Shown here: piece after piece, positions 16,107 to 25,579 of the stretch | Layout of the letters: every line of letters begins with the position of its first letter | Position numbering within the stretch: the stretch's first letter is position 1 | Source of the DNA: Thermohalobaculum sp050043005 | Lineage (GTDB): Bacteria; Pseudomonadota; Alphaproteobacteria; Rhodobacterales; Rhodobacteraceae | NCBI GenBank assembly: GCA_050043005.1 | Contig: JBHJIZ010000002.1 | Location: 1-64,000 of the forward strand | Direction of reading: 5' to 3' | Length of the DNA stretch: 64,000 bases | Notes under the pieces: generated by a model | What the model was told of the DNA's origin: nothing | Databases searched by the model: none | The model's input: only the letters and a program-made list of their open reading frames with translations | Translations under genes and position numbers: made by a program

Positions 16107-17722
16107 CAGTTGTAGCCCTTGGCCTTGCGGAGCGCATTCGCGAGATCGCCCTTGGCCTTGAACATCCGCCCGATCGACGCGTCGCTAAGCTCGCGCAGCT
16201 GCGTCTCGTCAGCCTGTCCAAACGCGATAGAATGGATCGGAATGTCCCGGCCGAATGCGAGACTGTCGATGTATTCGCGCAACGGGGTCTTGTTGGTCTC
16301 GTCCGATGCGCCATCGGTCATGGCGATGATCGCCGGAAGATGGTCAAAGAGCGTGCCTTGCCGGTGATAACCATCCAGCATCTCGAGCGCTTGGCCCAGA
16401 GCAAAGTAAAGATCGGTCCCGCCGCCCGCTTGCAGACGATCGACGTTGCGCTGCAAAGTTGCAAGTTGCGCCGGGTCATTACCTTCAATCATCCAACGTT
16501 GCTCGACCCGGCCGTTGAAGGGGATCACAATCGTCACGTCCTTGGAAGACGGCTGGAGCAGGTTCAGGGCGGCGGCTTCGGGGTCCAGCAATAGGCGCAT
16601 CGCCTGCTTCAATTGAGAGATCGGATCCCCCTCCATCGATCCGGAGACGTCCAGCACCCAGACGGTCAACGAGGGTTTTCTCAGCTCGGTCTGGTAGAGT
16701 GTCAGCGCTTCGCGGATTACCGCGCTCGTGGGCGGCGGGATCGGTGCTATTGCGCGGTCGAGATCGATACCCCAATCCGGATTCCACACATCCTGGCTGC
16801 CACCTCCCGCGAGCCCGATCAATCCAGCGCGCCGTCCGAGTGCAAGGAGCTGCTCTTGCACGTCGCTCGAGAGCAGGTGCTGCTGCAAAGCAAGGAACGC
16901 CTCTTCTTTCGCACCATCTCCCTTCGATACATAGGCCAGCGGGCTGTCCGCAACAGCCATGCCGGATGCAGGATAAACTACGTAGAGCGGTTCGCCACCC
17001 GTCCGCTTCAGAAGCTGGTTCGCCTCGATGATCAGAGCTTCGTAGTTTATCATGCCGTCGAATGCCGCCGGGTTCTCGACCACGCTGTCCTTCAACCAAC
17101 CCGAAGAGCCAGAAGAGCGGTCGACCAGACGCAGCAGGTCGGACACGTCCGAGCGGACCTGGGGATCATTCAAGTGATCGGATGTCAGAACATCCGGTTC
17201 ACCGGCGCGCGCGTACAGGAAACCGAAATAGGCCGAAGCGCCCGAGTTCGACTGGGTGGCCGAGGTCATAGACAGCCGAAACTCCCCGTCCCTGGCGGCT
17301 GCCTGAATATCGTCCAGTGTGATGTCATCGCGACCGACCCATCCAAGACGCTGTGCGATCGACTTGCGCAAACCCAGCACGACTGGAGAGCGCAGGATCG
17401 ACTCGCGGTGCTTCGTGACTTTCTGTGAATCGCCAAGCTCGATCCACAAGGAATGCGCAGGCCAAATCGCATCATAGACCGTCGCGGTGCCCTGACCCAG
17501 CTCGCGACTGATGTCCACCGAACCAAGATAGGACATCGAGACATCGACCCCGTTGTCCGCAGCCCACTCCATCACGATCGGTTCCAACGCCTTGTTTTCA
17601 GACCCTGACACAATCGCCAAAGACGCTTTTGGCCCAGCCGGGATCTGAGAAAACACGATCGCCCCGAGGATCCCGAGGCCCGCGAGGATTGCCACCGCCA
17701 GCTTGTTACTTTTCTTCGCCAT
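16106..17722 (-). CDS. Solute-binding domain fused to a von Willebrand A domain, membrane-anchored
   Basis: 538 residues. An N-terminal hydrophobic anchor (about 8-27) is followed by a type-2 periplasmic-binding-protein domain (about 30-340) with ATVYDAIWPAHSLWIELG, VVLGLRKS and SATQSNSGASAYFGFLY, then a C-terminal VWA domain (about 345-530). The metal-ion-dependent adhesion site looks complete: DVSGS, the Thr of GGGTDLY, and the Asp of AMTDGASDE. ATG 17722 (MAKKSNKL) is chosen over 17776 because a Lys-rich start before the anchor is normal. It heads the unit with the XpaC-like gene and a second binding protein. The combination suggests a periplasmic stress- or ligand-sensing complex; no function is proven. 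Confidence 0.82.
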   Translation of the reverse strand: MAKKSNKLAVAILAGLGILGAIVFSQIPAGPKASLAIVSGSENKALEPIVMEWAADNGVDVSMSYLGSVDISRELGQGTATVYDAIWPAHSLWIELGDSQKVTKHRESILRSPVVLGLRKSIAQRLGWVGRDDITLDDIQAAARDGEFRLSMTSATQSNSGASAYFGFLYARAGEPDVLTSDHLNDPQVRSDVSDLLRLVDRSSGSSGWLKDSVVENPAAFDGMINYEALIIEANQLLKRTGGEPLYVVYPASGMAVADSPLAYVSKGDGAKEEAFLALQQHLLSSDVQEQLLALGRRAGLIGLAGGGSQDVWNPDWGIDLDRAIAPIPPPTSAVIREALTLYQTELRKPSLTVWVLDVSGSMEGDPISQLKQAMRLLLDPEAAALNLLQPSSKDVTIVIPFNGRVEQRWMIEGNDPAQLATLQRNVDRLQAGGGTDLYFALGQALEMLDGYHRQGTLFDHLPAIIAMTDGASDETNKTPLREYIDSLAFGRDIPIHSIAFGQADETQLRELSDASIGRMFKAKGDLANALRKAKGYN

Positions 17723-17824
17723 GCTGGCCCTCGTCCACGCCCATCGAGAAATGGCACCGTCACCATCAAGGGTCAACTATACCGAATTCGTCACAATGGT
17801 GCGACAGTGCGCGGCCGGGCTAGC

Positions 17825-19039
17825 TCAGGCTGGCGCGGCGCTCCATGCCCGATCCCTGACCGGCAGATGCACGATGGCGGAGAACACGCCAAGGACGATG
17901 CTGGCATACCAGATCAGGTCGTAATTGCCGTAGAGATCATAAACACGGCCACCCAGGTAGATACCGATGAAGCTGCCGACCTGATGGCTGAGGAATACGA
18001 AGCCATAAAGGGTTGCCATGTGCTTCGGCCCGAACATGGTCGCGACAAGCCCGGTCGTCAGCGGCACCGTCGTCAGCCATAGCAGGCCGATAGCGACCGA
18101 GAAGATGACGACTGTCACGGGCGTGATCGGGAAGGAAATGAAGACCAGAATTACTACGGCGCGCAGGGCGTAGATCGCCGACAAGATCCAGGGTTTAGGC
18201 AAGCGCGCGCCAAGCTGCCCAACGATCAGCGTTCCAACGAAGTTCGCGAAGCCAACGATCGAGAGGCTGATAGCGCCCAGTTCCGTCGCAGGTCCTTCAG
18301 GTGTCGCACACATCTCGGCGACGAAGGCCGGCAGGTGTGCCGACATGAACGCCACGTGGAAGCCACACACGAAGAAGCCCATCGTCAGCAACATGTACGA
18401 CGGATGACCAAAGGCGCGCGCAAGCAGTGCGCCGGTTTTCAGATGGTCGCTCTCGGACGCGTTCGACAGCGGGATATCAGCCTTCAGAAACGGAATGCAG
18501 AACACCATCGGCGCGAGAGCTATGGTCATGAAGATCAGCGTGGTCTGCCAACCATAGGCTTCGACCAACCAGCCGCTGAGCGCGGGTAAAATCATCTGCC
18601 CCAGTGACCCAAGGGCCGCCGTTAGAGCCAGTGCTTGGCTGCGTTTCTCCTCGGGCGTCGAACGCCCGACCACCGACAGGATCAAGCCGAACGCCGTACC
18701 AGACACGCCCATTCCGACCAGGAACCCGGTGCCTGCGTGCATCATCATCGGCGATTGCGCGAAGACCGTGACGATCATTCCGGCCAGATAGCACGCGAAA
18801 CCCAGCCAGATCGCTCTACGGTCGCCATAGCGATCGGCGATCCAGCCAAAGATCGGTTGGGCAGCACCCCAAACGATGTTCGAGATCGCAATCGAAAGCG
18901 AGAAAGTTTCGCGCGGCCACCCAAACGTTTCGGAGATCGGATCCAGCATTACGCCAAAGACGCTGCGGATCCCAAAGCTGAGCGTCAGGACCACCGAACC
19001 GGCCAAGATGATGATGGTCGAATTCGACAATCCACGCAT
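17825..19039 (-). CDS. MFS transporter (oxalate/formate or monocarboxylate type)
   Basis: 404 residues, twelve membrane segments. GWIADRYGDRRA between segments 2 and 3 is the major-facilitator motif A; the N-terminal SFGIRSVFGVMLDPISETFGWPRETFS pattern is typical of the oxalate:formate antiporter/monocarboxylate branch. Substrate unknown. ATG 19039 is preferred to 19057 because GGGAGA lies at proper distance before it. It is 102 bases upstream of the VWA gene and diverges from zapE with about 127 bases between. Confidence 0.88.
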   Translation of the reverse strand: MRGLSNSTIIILAGSVVLTLSFGIRSVFGVMLDPISETFGWPRETFSLSIAISNIVWGAAQPIFGWIADRYGDRRAIWLGFACYLAGMIVTVFAQSPMMMHAGTGFLVGMGVSGTAFGLILSVVGRSTPEEKRSQALALTAALGSLGQMILPALSGWLVEAYGWQTTLIFMTIALAPMVFCIPFLKADIPLSNASESDHLKTGALLARAFGHPSYMLLTMGFFVCGFHVAFMSAHLPAFVAEMCATPEGPATELGAISLSIVGFANFVGTLIVGQLGARLPKPWILSAIYALRAVVILVFISFPITPVTVVIFSVAIGLLWLTTVPLTTGLVATMFGPKHMATLYGFVFLSHQVGSFIGIYLGGRVYDLYGNYDLIWYASIVLGVFSAIVHLPVRDRAWSAAPA

Positions 19040-19166
19040 GCGACATCTCCCAAGCAAGGACCTCTGCGATGCAACAATGGACCGCGCCTGTCAAAGCAAT
19101 CCTGGTGATGAACACGTTCACCAAAATGGTGTAAGCGTCCGACATCGAGGGAAGGAATGACCGGAC

Positions 19167-20273
19167 ATGCAAACCGGCCCAATGCCACGTTATCGGGAGC
19201 TGATCCGCCTGGGTGAACTAAACCCGGACCCGGAACAGCGTGCTGCGGTCGAGAAGCTGCAACTGCTGCACATGCGCCTGCAGGGATACGATCCGTCGGA
19301 GGGCAAGCAGGTCCAGCGGGGCTGGTTCGGCTGGGTGAAGGGATCGCCTCAGAAGGTGATCACGCTGACGGGGCTTTACCTTTACGGTGGCGTTGGCCGC
19401 GGCAAGTCGATGCTGATGGATCTGTTCTTCGAGAACGCCCCGGTCCGTCCGAGGCGCCGTGTTCACTTCCATGCATTCATGCAAGAGGTACAGGCCGGTA
19501 TACACATCGCACGCGAGTCGAACGTTCGTGATCCGATCATCAATGTCGCCGATGAGGTTGCCGAAGGTGCTACCCTGTTGTGTTTCGACGAGTTTCAGGT
19601 CACCGATATCGCCGACGCAATGATCCTGGGCCGATTGTTCGAAGCGCTGTTCGACCGCGGTGTCGTGATTGTCGCGACGTCGAACCGCCCTCCGGATGAT
19701 CTCTACAAGGACGGTCTGAACCGACAGGTTTTTCTGCCATTCATCGATCTTCTGAAAGCGCGTGTCGACGTGCACGAACTCGACAGCTCGACTGACTATC
19801 GTCAGGGTCGTGAAGAAGGCGATCGGGTCTATTTCTGCCCATCAAACGCCGTGGCACGCGCCGAGATGGACTCGGCCTGGCGACGAGAAACAGGCGGCGC
19901 GACGGGTGTCCCGATGACGATTTCGATCCACGGACGGAAGGTCGTGATCCCTCAGACATCGGACATCTGCGGCCGCGCCAGTTTTTCGGATCTGTGTGAA
20001 CAACCTTTGGGGCCTGCCGATTATCTGGCGATCGCCGATCAGTTCGATGTGTTCTTCCTGGATGACATTCCGGTCCTGCCTTGGAGCCGAAACAACGAGG
20101 CGAAGCGTTTTGTCACCCTGATCGACACGTTTTACGAAGCCCGGATCCGGTTTTTCTGTTCGGCCGAAGCTGAACCCGAGAATCTGTACACCGAGGGAAC
20201 CGGCGCCTTTGAATTCGCTCGAACTGCATCGCGCCTGGCTGAAATGCAGTCCACCGAATGGCTGCAGGGCTAG
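19167..20273 (+). CDS. zapE: Cell division protein ZapE (AFG1-like ATPase)
   Basis: 368-residue P-loop ATPase that in E. coli binds the Z ring late in division and under stress. Seen: GLYLYGGVGRGKSMLMDLFF (Walker A at about 72-79), HFHAFMQEVQ, LLCFDEFQVTDIADAMIL (Walker B), ATSNRPPDDLYKDGL (sensor 1 region) and FFLDDIPVL near the end, all typical of the family. Length is normal. It is followed at 107 bases by the TPR-sulfotransferase on the same strand. Confidence 0.94.
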   Translation: MQTGPMPRYRELIRLGELNPDPEQRAAVEKLQLLHMRLQGYDPSEGKQVQRGWFGWVKGSPQKVITLTGLYLYGGVGRGKSMLMDLFFENAPVRPRRRVHFHAFMQEVQAGIHIARESNVRDPIINVADEVAEGATLLCFDEFQVTDIADAMILGRLFEALFDRGVVIVATSNRPPDDLYKDGLNRQVFLPFIDLLKARVDVHELDSSTDYRQGREEGDRVYFCPSNAVARAEMDSAWRRETGGATGVPMTISIHGRKVVIPQTSDICGRASFSDLCEQPLGPADYLAIADQFDVFFLDDIPVLPWSRNNEAKRFVTLIDTFYEARIRFFCSAEAEPENLYTEGTGAFEFARTASRLAEMQSTEWLQG

Positions 20274-20379
20274 CGCCGGCCACGGTCTCTGAACGGACAT
20301 CGTGATTAACGGGCACGCCGTGCACCGTAACCAAACCGAAACGCCATCGAACTACGGCCCCCGGCAAACGGAGGCCGTC

Positions 20380-21756
20380 ATGCCAACTCAGGTCAATCGT
20401 GTGCTCGAAATCGTATCGCTGCACAAGAACCAGGATTATCTCCACGCAACGGAAGCAGCTCACCGGTATCTGCAACAGTACCCCGAGGACGAAGTCGTTC
20501 TCCAGATCCTTGGCGACTCGGCAATTCAGTCCGGCAACATCGACGTCGGAGAGAAGGTCATGACGCTGTTGCTTCAATGGGGTCGAACGGCGTCAAGACT
20601 GCAATGTATGTCCACCGTGCGCGCGGCGCAGGGCAACTTGGCTGAAGCAGAGAGACTTTTGCAGGAGGCGTTGAGGGTTGACCCCGGTCACGCCGGATCC
20701 TGGTCGGCGATTGCGAACCTGCGTCAGTTTCAACCCAATGACCCCTTGATCACAAAGGCGAAGCGCGCGTTGCGTTGGTCCGGGCAAACGGACAAGCAGC
20801 GCCGGGCAATCTGCTATGCCTTGTGCAAGGCAATGAATGATCTGCGCAAATGGGATCAGGCCTGGGATTACGCGGCCAAGGGCGCAGCCCTGGCGGAGAC
20901 AAGCTACAATCCCGATCTCTTTCGGGATTGGTTGGCAGATGTCGAAGCCACATTCGATGCGGAGTTCCTTGAACCACTTGCAGGGCGCGGCCTGAGCACG
21001 AACGCTCCGATCTTCATCGTTGGCATGCCGCGGTCCGGTACAACGCTGATGGAGAGTATTCTGGCCGCGAGCGACTCTGTCAGCCCAATGGGCGAGATGA
21101 TGACGATTGCAGAGTTCGCCCAGCGCGCCAGCCAGGATGATCGCGCCCGCGGAAATGCACCAAGCGCACACGGTTGGGTAAGACGTTGGAACAAAGACGC
21201 ATTTCGACGGGCTGGTGACCACTATCTGAGCATGGTCGCTCAACGGTACGGTGGGAACGCGCCTCAACACTTCTCCGACAAACTGCCCAACAACGTCCTG
21301 TATCTCGGCCAGATCGGACTGATCTTCCCGAACGCCCGAATAATCAGAATGCACCGAAACGCTTTGGACACCTGCGTTTCGTGTTACCTTGGCGAGTTGC
21401 GCAATGGCCATGACTACACGTACCGCACAGACTGGCTCGCCGATGCAGCGCTCGGCTACGGCCGGATCGGTGACTACCTGAGCGGCATGATCCCGAACCC
21501 GGTGCTGGATGTCTGCTACGAGGATCTGGTCTCCCAACCGGAGCCCCAGATCCGACGCGTTCTCGACTTCATCGGGGTCGAGTGGAATGCCGACTGTCTA
21601 GAGCCTGCCATGTTCGGCTATTCAACGACAACACGCTCGGCCGCGCAGGTGCGTGGGGCCATCAACACGAACTCGGTGGGACGTTGGCGGCGCTACGCAA
21701 ACAAGATCGCTCCGTTGGCCGACGCTCTTGGCGTCGACCTAGCTACTGCCGCATGA
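20380..21756 (+). CDS. TPR-sulfotransferase family protein
   Basis: 458 residues. About the first 190 residues form TPR-like helical repeats (LAEAERLLQEALRVDPGHAGSW is a clear unit). The C-terminal domain is a PAPS-dependent sulfotransferase: the 5'-phosphosulfate loop is PIFIVGMPRSGTTLMESIL and the 3'-phosphate site is RIIRMHRNALDTCVSCYLGEL; GEMMTI and DKLPNN are also typical. The acceptor is unknown; relatives modify surface glycans or proteins. ATG 20380 has GGAG at eight bases upstream and is preferred to 20302. Convergent with sdhB, only 19 bases apart. A polysaccharide operon lies elsewhere in the window but no direct link can be claimed. Confidence 0.85.
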   Translation: MPTQVNRVLEIVSLHKNQDYLHATEAAHRYLQQYPEDEVVLQILGDSAIQSGNIDVGEKVMTLLLQWGRTASRLQCMSTVRAAQGNLAEAERLLQEALRVDPGHAGSWSAIANLRQFQPNDPLITKAKRALRWSGQTDKQRRAICYALCKAMNDLRKWDQAWDYAAKGAALAETSYNPDLFRDWLADVEATFDAEFLEPLAGRGLSTNAPIFIVGMPRSGTTLMESILAASDSVSPMGEMMTIAEFAQRASQDDRARGNAPSAHGWVRRWNKDAFRRAGDHYLSMVAQRYGGNAPQHFSDKLPNNVLYLGQIGLIFPNARIIRMHRNALDTCVSCYLGELRNGHDYTYRTDWLADAALGYGRIGDYLSGMIPNPVLDVCYEDLVSQPEPQIRRVLDFIGVEWNADCLEPAMFGYSTTTRSAAQVRGAINTNSVGRWRRYANKIAPLADALGVDLATAA

Positions 21757-21775
21757 TGAGGCGTCTGACGTCAAA

Positions 21776-22552
21776 TCACACCTGACGCTCGATCATCATT
21801 TTCTTGATCTCGGCAATTGCCTTGGCCGGGTTTAGACCCTTCGGGCAGGTTTTGGCGCAGTTCATGATCGTGTGGCAGCGATACAGCCGAAATGGGTCTT
21901 CGAGGAAATCCAACCGCTCACCGGTTGCTTCGTCCCGGCTGTCGATCAACCAACGATACGCATGGAGCAGCGCTGCCGGGCCAAGGTAGCGGTCGCCATT
22001 CCACCAATAACTCGGACACGAGGTCGAGCAGGACGCACACATGACACACTCGTAAAGACCATCGAGTTTCTCACGATCCTCGCTCGACTGCTTCCACTCG
22101 GTCCCGGGCTCCGGCGACGTTGTCTCCAGCCATGGCATGATCGAGGCGTGCTGCGCATAGAAATGCGTCAGATCCGGGATGAGATCCTTCACGACCGGCA
22201 TGTGCGGCAGTGGGTAGATTTTCACATCGCCCTTGATCTCGTCGAGCCCGTAAGTACAGGCAAGCGTATTGATCCCGTCGATATTCATCGCACAGGATCC
22301 GCAGATCCCTTCGCGACACGACCGCCGGAAGGTGAGCGTCGGATCGATCTCGTTCTTGATCTTGATGATCGCGTCCAACACCATCGGGCCACACGTATCC
22401 AGATCGACAAAGTAGGTATCGATCCGCGGGTTTTGGCCATCGTCCGGAGACCAGCGGTAGACCTTGAAGGTCCTGACGTTCTCGCCTTCGGGTTTTGGCC
22501 AGACTTTGCCTGTCGTGATGCGTGAGTTCTTCGGGAGTGCTAGCTCAACCAT
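21776..22552 (-). CDS. sdhB: Succinate dehydrogenase iron-sulfur subunit
   Basis: 258 residues. All three Fe-S centres are visible: [2Fe-2S] ligands in SCREGICGSCAMN and LACTY, the [4Fe-4S] set in CVMCASCSTSCP, and the [3Fe-4S] cluster Cys in CHTIMNCAKTCPKGLNP. It moves electrons from SdhA to ubiquinone in complex II. ATG 22552 (MVELALPKN) is the usual start; its first eight bases overlap the end of the methyltransferase gene that separates it from sdhA. Confidence 0.97.
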   Translation of the reverse strand: MVELALPKNSRITTGKVWPKPEGENVRTFKVYRWSPDDGQNPRIDTYFVDLDTCGPMVLDAIIKIKNEIDPTLTFRRSCREGICGSCAMNIDGINTLACTYGLDEIKGDVKIYPLPHMPVVKDLIPDLTHFYAQHASIMPWLETTSPEPGTEWKQSSEDREKLDGLYECVMCASCSTSCPSYWWNGDRYLGPAALLHAYRWLIDSRDEATGERLDFLEDPFRLYRCHTIMNCAKTCPKGLNPAKAIAEIKKMMIERQV

Positions 22553-23303
22553 CTGTTTCTCCTCGTGCCTTGCGGCCAACAAAAACCTTCTCGCCCCGAT
22601 GGAGCGCGTAGCGGGCGGCGTCGGGTTCCAACGCCGTGAATTCAGTTACAATGAATCCTGGTGCCGAAAAGCGGTTCCGCACATCTCGCCCATACCAGCG
22701 CAGGTGGGCTGCGTCGCCGTAGTGTAGTTGGCGTAGCTCTGGTGTATCGTTCGACGGATCCTCGTACGTCTGATCAAAACCCTCGATCATCGGCACGGTG
22801 ATCACTGCTAGCCCACCCGGCGCAAGAACACGGTAAAGTTCCGCGAAAGCGCTCGCATCATCGACATGCTCGAGCACATGGTTCGCGATGATCATGTCCT
22901 CCGAGGCATCCGGCAACGCAATGTCCGTGATGTCCAGTTGCAGATCGAAGAGATCGTTGATGTCGGCAGACCGATAAGACGCGCCGCGGGCTTCAAGTTC
23001 GGGTCGCACCCAGGCCTCCGCCGCAAAGTGCAAGACCCGCGCCCGCGCAGGCAAATCCATCTCGCGATCCATCCAGAGCTTCAGCAGCCGATGCCGCGGG
23101 CGTGAGTCGCAGGATGGGCACCAGATTTCCGGCTTGTGTTTGACCGGAGAAAACATGCCACGATAACCGCAGATCGGACAGATACGTACCGTCTGTCCGT
23201 GCGCACGTGCCGTGACATAGTCGATGGCCCGTGTCGCACGCAGATCCATGATCCGTGCGATTTCCGCGGCATCGCGGGTACCCGGAGGCGACCAGGGCAT
23301 CAT
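22545..23303 (-). CDS. Zinc-ribbon class I SAM-dependent methyltransferase inside the sdh operon
   Basis: 252 residues. An N-terminal zinc ribbon is formed by CPICGYRG (about 42-49) and CPSCDSRPRHR (about 62-72); a Rossmann methyltransferase follows (VLHFAAEAWVRPEL as motif I region, SADINDLFDLQLDI, NHVLEHVDDASAFAELYRVLAPGGLAVITVPM). The substrate is unknown; the layout resembles rRNA- or glycan-linked type-11 methyltransferases. It sits 75 bases after sdhA and overlaps sdhB by 8 bases, so it is translated with complex II. Two ATGs begin the frame (23303, 23300). Confidence 0.85.
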   Translation of the reverse strand: MMPWSPPGTRDAAEIARIMDLRATRAIDYVTARAHGQTVRICPICGYRGMFSPVKHKPEIWCPSCDSRPRHRLLKLWMDREMDLPARARVLHFAAEAWVRPELEARGASYRSADINDLFDLQLDITDIALPDASEDMIIANHVLEHVDDASAFAELYRVLAPGGLAVITVPMIEGFDQTYEDPSNDTPELRQLHYGDAAHLRWYGRDVRNRFSAPGFIVTEFTALEPDAARYALHRGEKVFVGRKARGETDG

Positions 23304-23377
23304 ACATCAACCCCGAACGCTGCTCTCATCGCATCCTGAAACCATGAGTGTGTCTGCGTCCGACATGTCGTTCGTCT

Positions 23378-25177
23378 TCAGTACACCCGCGCCTTCGGAG
23401 CGATCTTGGCTGGATCGATACCGCCCTGATTGTGCGGCGTCAGCGGATCGGTCACGACAGCGCGATAATCGACCTTCACGTCGCCATTGACCCAGGCCAA
23501 CGAATGCTTGCGCCAGTTTTCGTCATCACGATCCGGATGGTCTTCGTGCGCGTGGGCACCGCGGCTCTCGGTCCGCGCCTCGGCAGAGTAAACCGTGGCC
23601 AGAGCGGAGGGGAGAAGGTTCGAGAGCTCAAGCGTCTCCATCAGGTCCGAGTTCCAGATAAGCGAACGGTCCGTCACAGCCACATCGTCAAATGCCGCAT
23701 CGATCTTCGACACGCGGTTGCAGCCCTGCTGCAGCGTGTCAGACGTGCGGAACACGGCTGCGTCCTCCTGCATCGCCTTCTGCAGATTCAAACGGATCCG
23801 CGCGGTCGGGACCTCGCCCTTCGCGTGGCGCAAGCCATCGAAGCGCGACATTGCCTTGTCGACCGAGTGCTGGTTCAGATCCGGGTTCGGGGCCTTGGGA
23901 TCGACGATCTCGGCAGCGCGAATTGCACACGCTCGCCCGAAAACAACTAGGTCTGTGAGCGAGTTGGAACCCAATCGATTTGCGCCGTGGACCGAAGCGC
24001 AGGCAGCTTCGCCGCATGTCATCAGGCCCGGCACCATGATGTCAGATCCATCCTTGTGATCCAGAACCTCGCCCCAGTAGTTCGCCGGGATACCACCCAT
24101 GTTGTAATGGACCGTCGGCAAGACCGGGATCGGCTCGCGCGTGACGTCAACGCCCGCAAAAATGCGAGCCGATTCTGAAATTCCAGGCAGACGCTTTGCC
24201 AGTAGGTCCGGCGGCAAGTGGTTTAGGTTCAGGTAGATGTGATCTTTTTCCTCGCCGACACCGCGCCCTTCGCGGATCTCGAGAGTCATGCAACGAGACA
24301 CCACATCTCGGGATGCGAGATCCTTGGCGGATGGCGCATAGCGTTCCATGAAACGCTCGCCTTCCGAGTTCGTCAGATATCCGCCTTCACCGCGCGAACC
24401 TTCCGTGATCAGGCAACCCGCGCCATAGATCCCGGTCGGGTGGAACTGAACGAACTCCATGTCCTGCATCGGAAGACCGGCGCGGGCAACCATGCCGTTT
24501 CCGTCACCCGTGCAGGTGTGCGCCGAGGTGCACGAGAAGTACGCCCGGCCATATCCGCCCGTCGCCAGCACAACCATCTTCGCCGAGAAGCGGTGCATTG
24601 TGCCATCGTCCAGCTTCCAAGCAATCAGACCCTGACATTGGCCGTCATCAGACATGATCAGATCGGTCGCGAAATACTCGATAAAGAACTCAGCGTTTTC
24701 CTTGAGCGAGCGACCGTAAAGCGTGTGCAGGATCGCGTGTCCAGTCCGGTCAGCAGCAGCACAGGTGCGCTGGACCGGTGGGCCATCCCCGAATTCCGTC
24801 ATATGACCACCGAACGGGCGCTGGTAGATTTGGCCTTCCTCGGTTCGCGAGAATGGAACACCGTAGTGTTCAAGTTCCACGACTGCCGCAGGAGCCTCGC
24901 GCGCGAGGTACTCCATGGCATCCATGTCACCGAGCCAATCCGACCCTTTGACCGTGTCGTACATGTGCCACTGCCAACTGTCGGGGCCCATGTTCGAAAG
25001 TGATGCTGCAATTCCACCCTGTGCCGCCACGGTATGGGAGCGCGTCGGGAACACCTTGGTGACGCAAGCCGTCTTGAGCCCCTGCTCCGCCATGCCGAGC
25101 GTCGCGCGCAAACCCGCGCCACCGGCGCCTACGACGACGACGTCATAGGAATGATCAACAAATTCGTACGAAGCCAT
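23378..25177 (-). CDS. sdhA: Succinate dehydrogenase flavoprotein subunit
   Basis: 599 residues. FAD-binding Rossmann motif VVVGAGGAGLRATLGMAEQG at about 15-34; the His that carries covalent FAD is in RSHTVAAQGG; substrate-site blocks include HPTGIYGAG, SRGEGGYL, PTVHYNMGGIP and SVHGANRLGSNSL. Oxidises succinate to fumarate. It lies 10 bases after sdhD and before the inserted methyltransferase gene. Length and motifs are normal. Confidence 0.98.
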   Translation of the reverse strand: MASYEFVDHSYDVVVVGAGGAGLRATLGMAEQGLKTACVTKVFPTRSHTVAAQGGIAASLSNMGPDSWQWHMYDTVKGSDWLGDMDAMEYLAREAPAAVVELEHYGVPFSRTEEGQIYQRPFGGHMTEFGDGPPVQRTCAAADRTGHAILHTLYGRSLKENAEFFIEYFATDLIMSDDGQCQGLIAWKLDDGTMHRFSAKMVVLATGGYGRAYFSCTSAHTCTGDGNGMVARAGLPMQDMEFVQFHPTGIYGAGCLITEGSRGEGGYLTNSEGERFMERYAPSAKDLASRDVVSRCMTLEIREGRGVGEEKDHIYLNLNHLPPDLLAKRLPGISESARIFAGVDVTREPIPVLPTVHYNMGGIPANYWGEVLDHKDGSDIMVPGLMTCGEAACASVHGANRLGSNSLTDLVVFGRACAIRAAEIVDPKAPNPDLNQHSVDKAMSRFDGLRHAKGEVPTARIRLNLQKAMQEDAAVFRTSDTLQQGCNRVSKIDAAFDDVAVTDRSLIWNSDLMETLELSNLLPSALATVYSAEARTESRGAHAHEDHPDRDDENWRKHSLAWVNGDVKVDYRAVVTDPLTPHNQGGIDPAKIAPKARVY

Positions 25178-25187
25178 GCTCTTCTCC

Positions 25188-25568
25188 TCAGGACGTCAGC
25201 GCGATCTTCAACACGGCGAAAACACCGGCGAGACCGAAGGCGCCACAAAACATCTGGTTTCCGAGCAACAGGCCCGTACGCCAGCCTTTTTGATGGACGT
25301 AATCCTCGATCACGACCTGCAAGCCCTGCATGAGGTGGTGAAACGTCACGGCCAGGAAAAGGATCGCCACGATTGCATTGAACGGGTTGGCGTAAACTTC
25401 GATCACATTTGCATGGTCTTCGCCCAACGCCCCGGCGAATGGAAGAACTGCCAGAACTGTCAACGGGATCAGCGCGACGGATGAAACGCGGTGCTGCCAC
25501 CAGTGATGCGTCCCGGTGCCCGCAGACCCGAGGCCGCGGGCAAGGCCCATGGGTGTCTTGTAGCTCAT
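25188..25568 (-). CDS. sdhD: Succinate dehydrogenase membrane anchor subunit
   Basis: 126 residues with three membrane segments. MGLARGLGSAGTGTHHWWQHRVSSVAL is typical of alphaproteobacterial SdhD; the Arg-Val-Ser segment helps to form the quinone site, and HHLMQGLQVVIEDYVH carries the likely haem ligand region. With SdhC it anchors complex II and binds haem b. ATG 25568 follows a GAGGGAA Shine-Dalgarno, 11 bases after sdhC. Confidence 0.92.
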   Translation of the reverse strand: MSYKTPMGLARGLGSAGTGTHHWWQHRVSSVALIPLTVLAVLPFAGALGEDHANVIEVYANPFNAIVAILFLAVTFHHLMQGLQVVIEDYVHQKGWRTGLLLGNQMFCGAFGLAGVFAVLKIALTS

Positions 25569-25579
25569 CTTGTTCCCTC

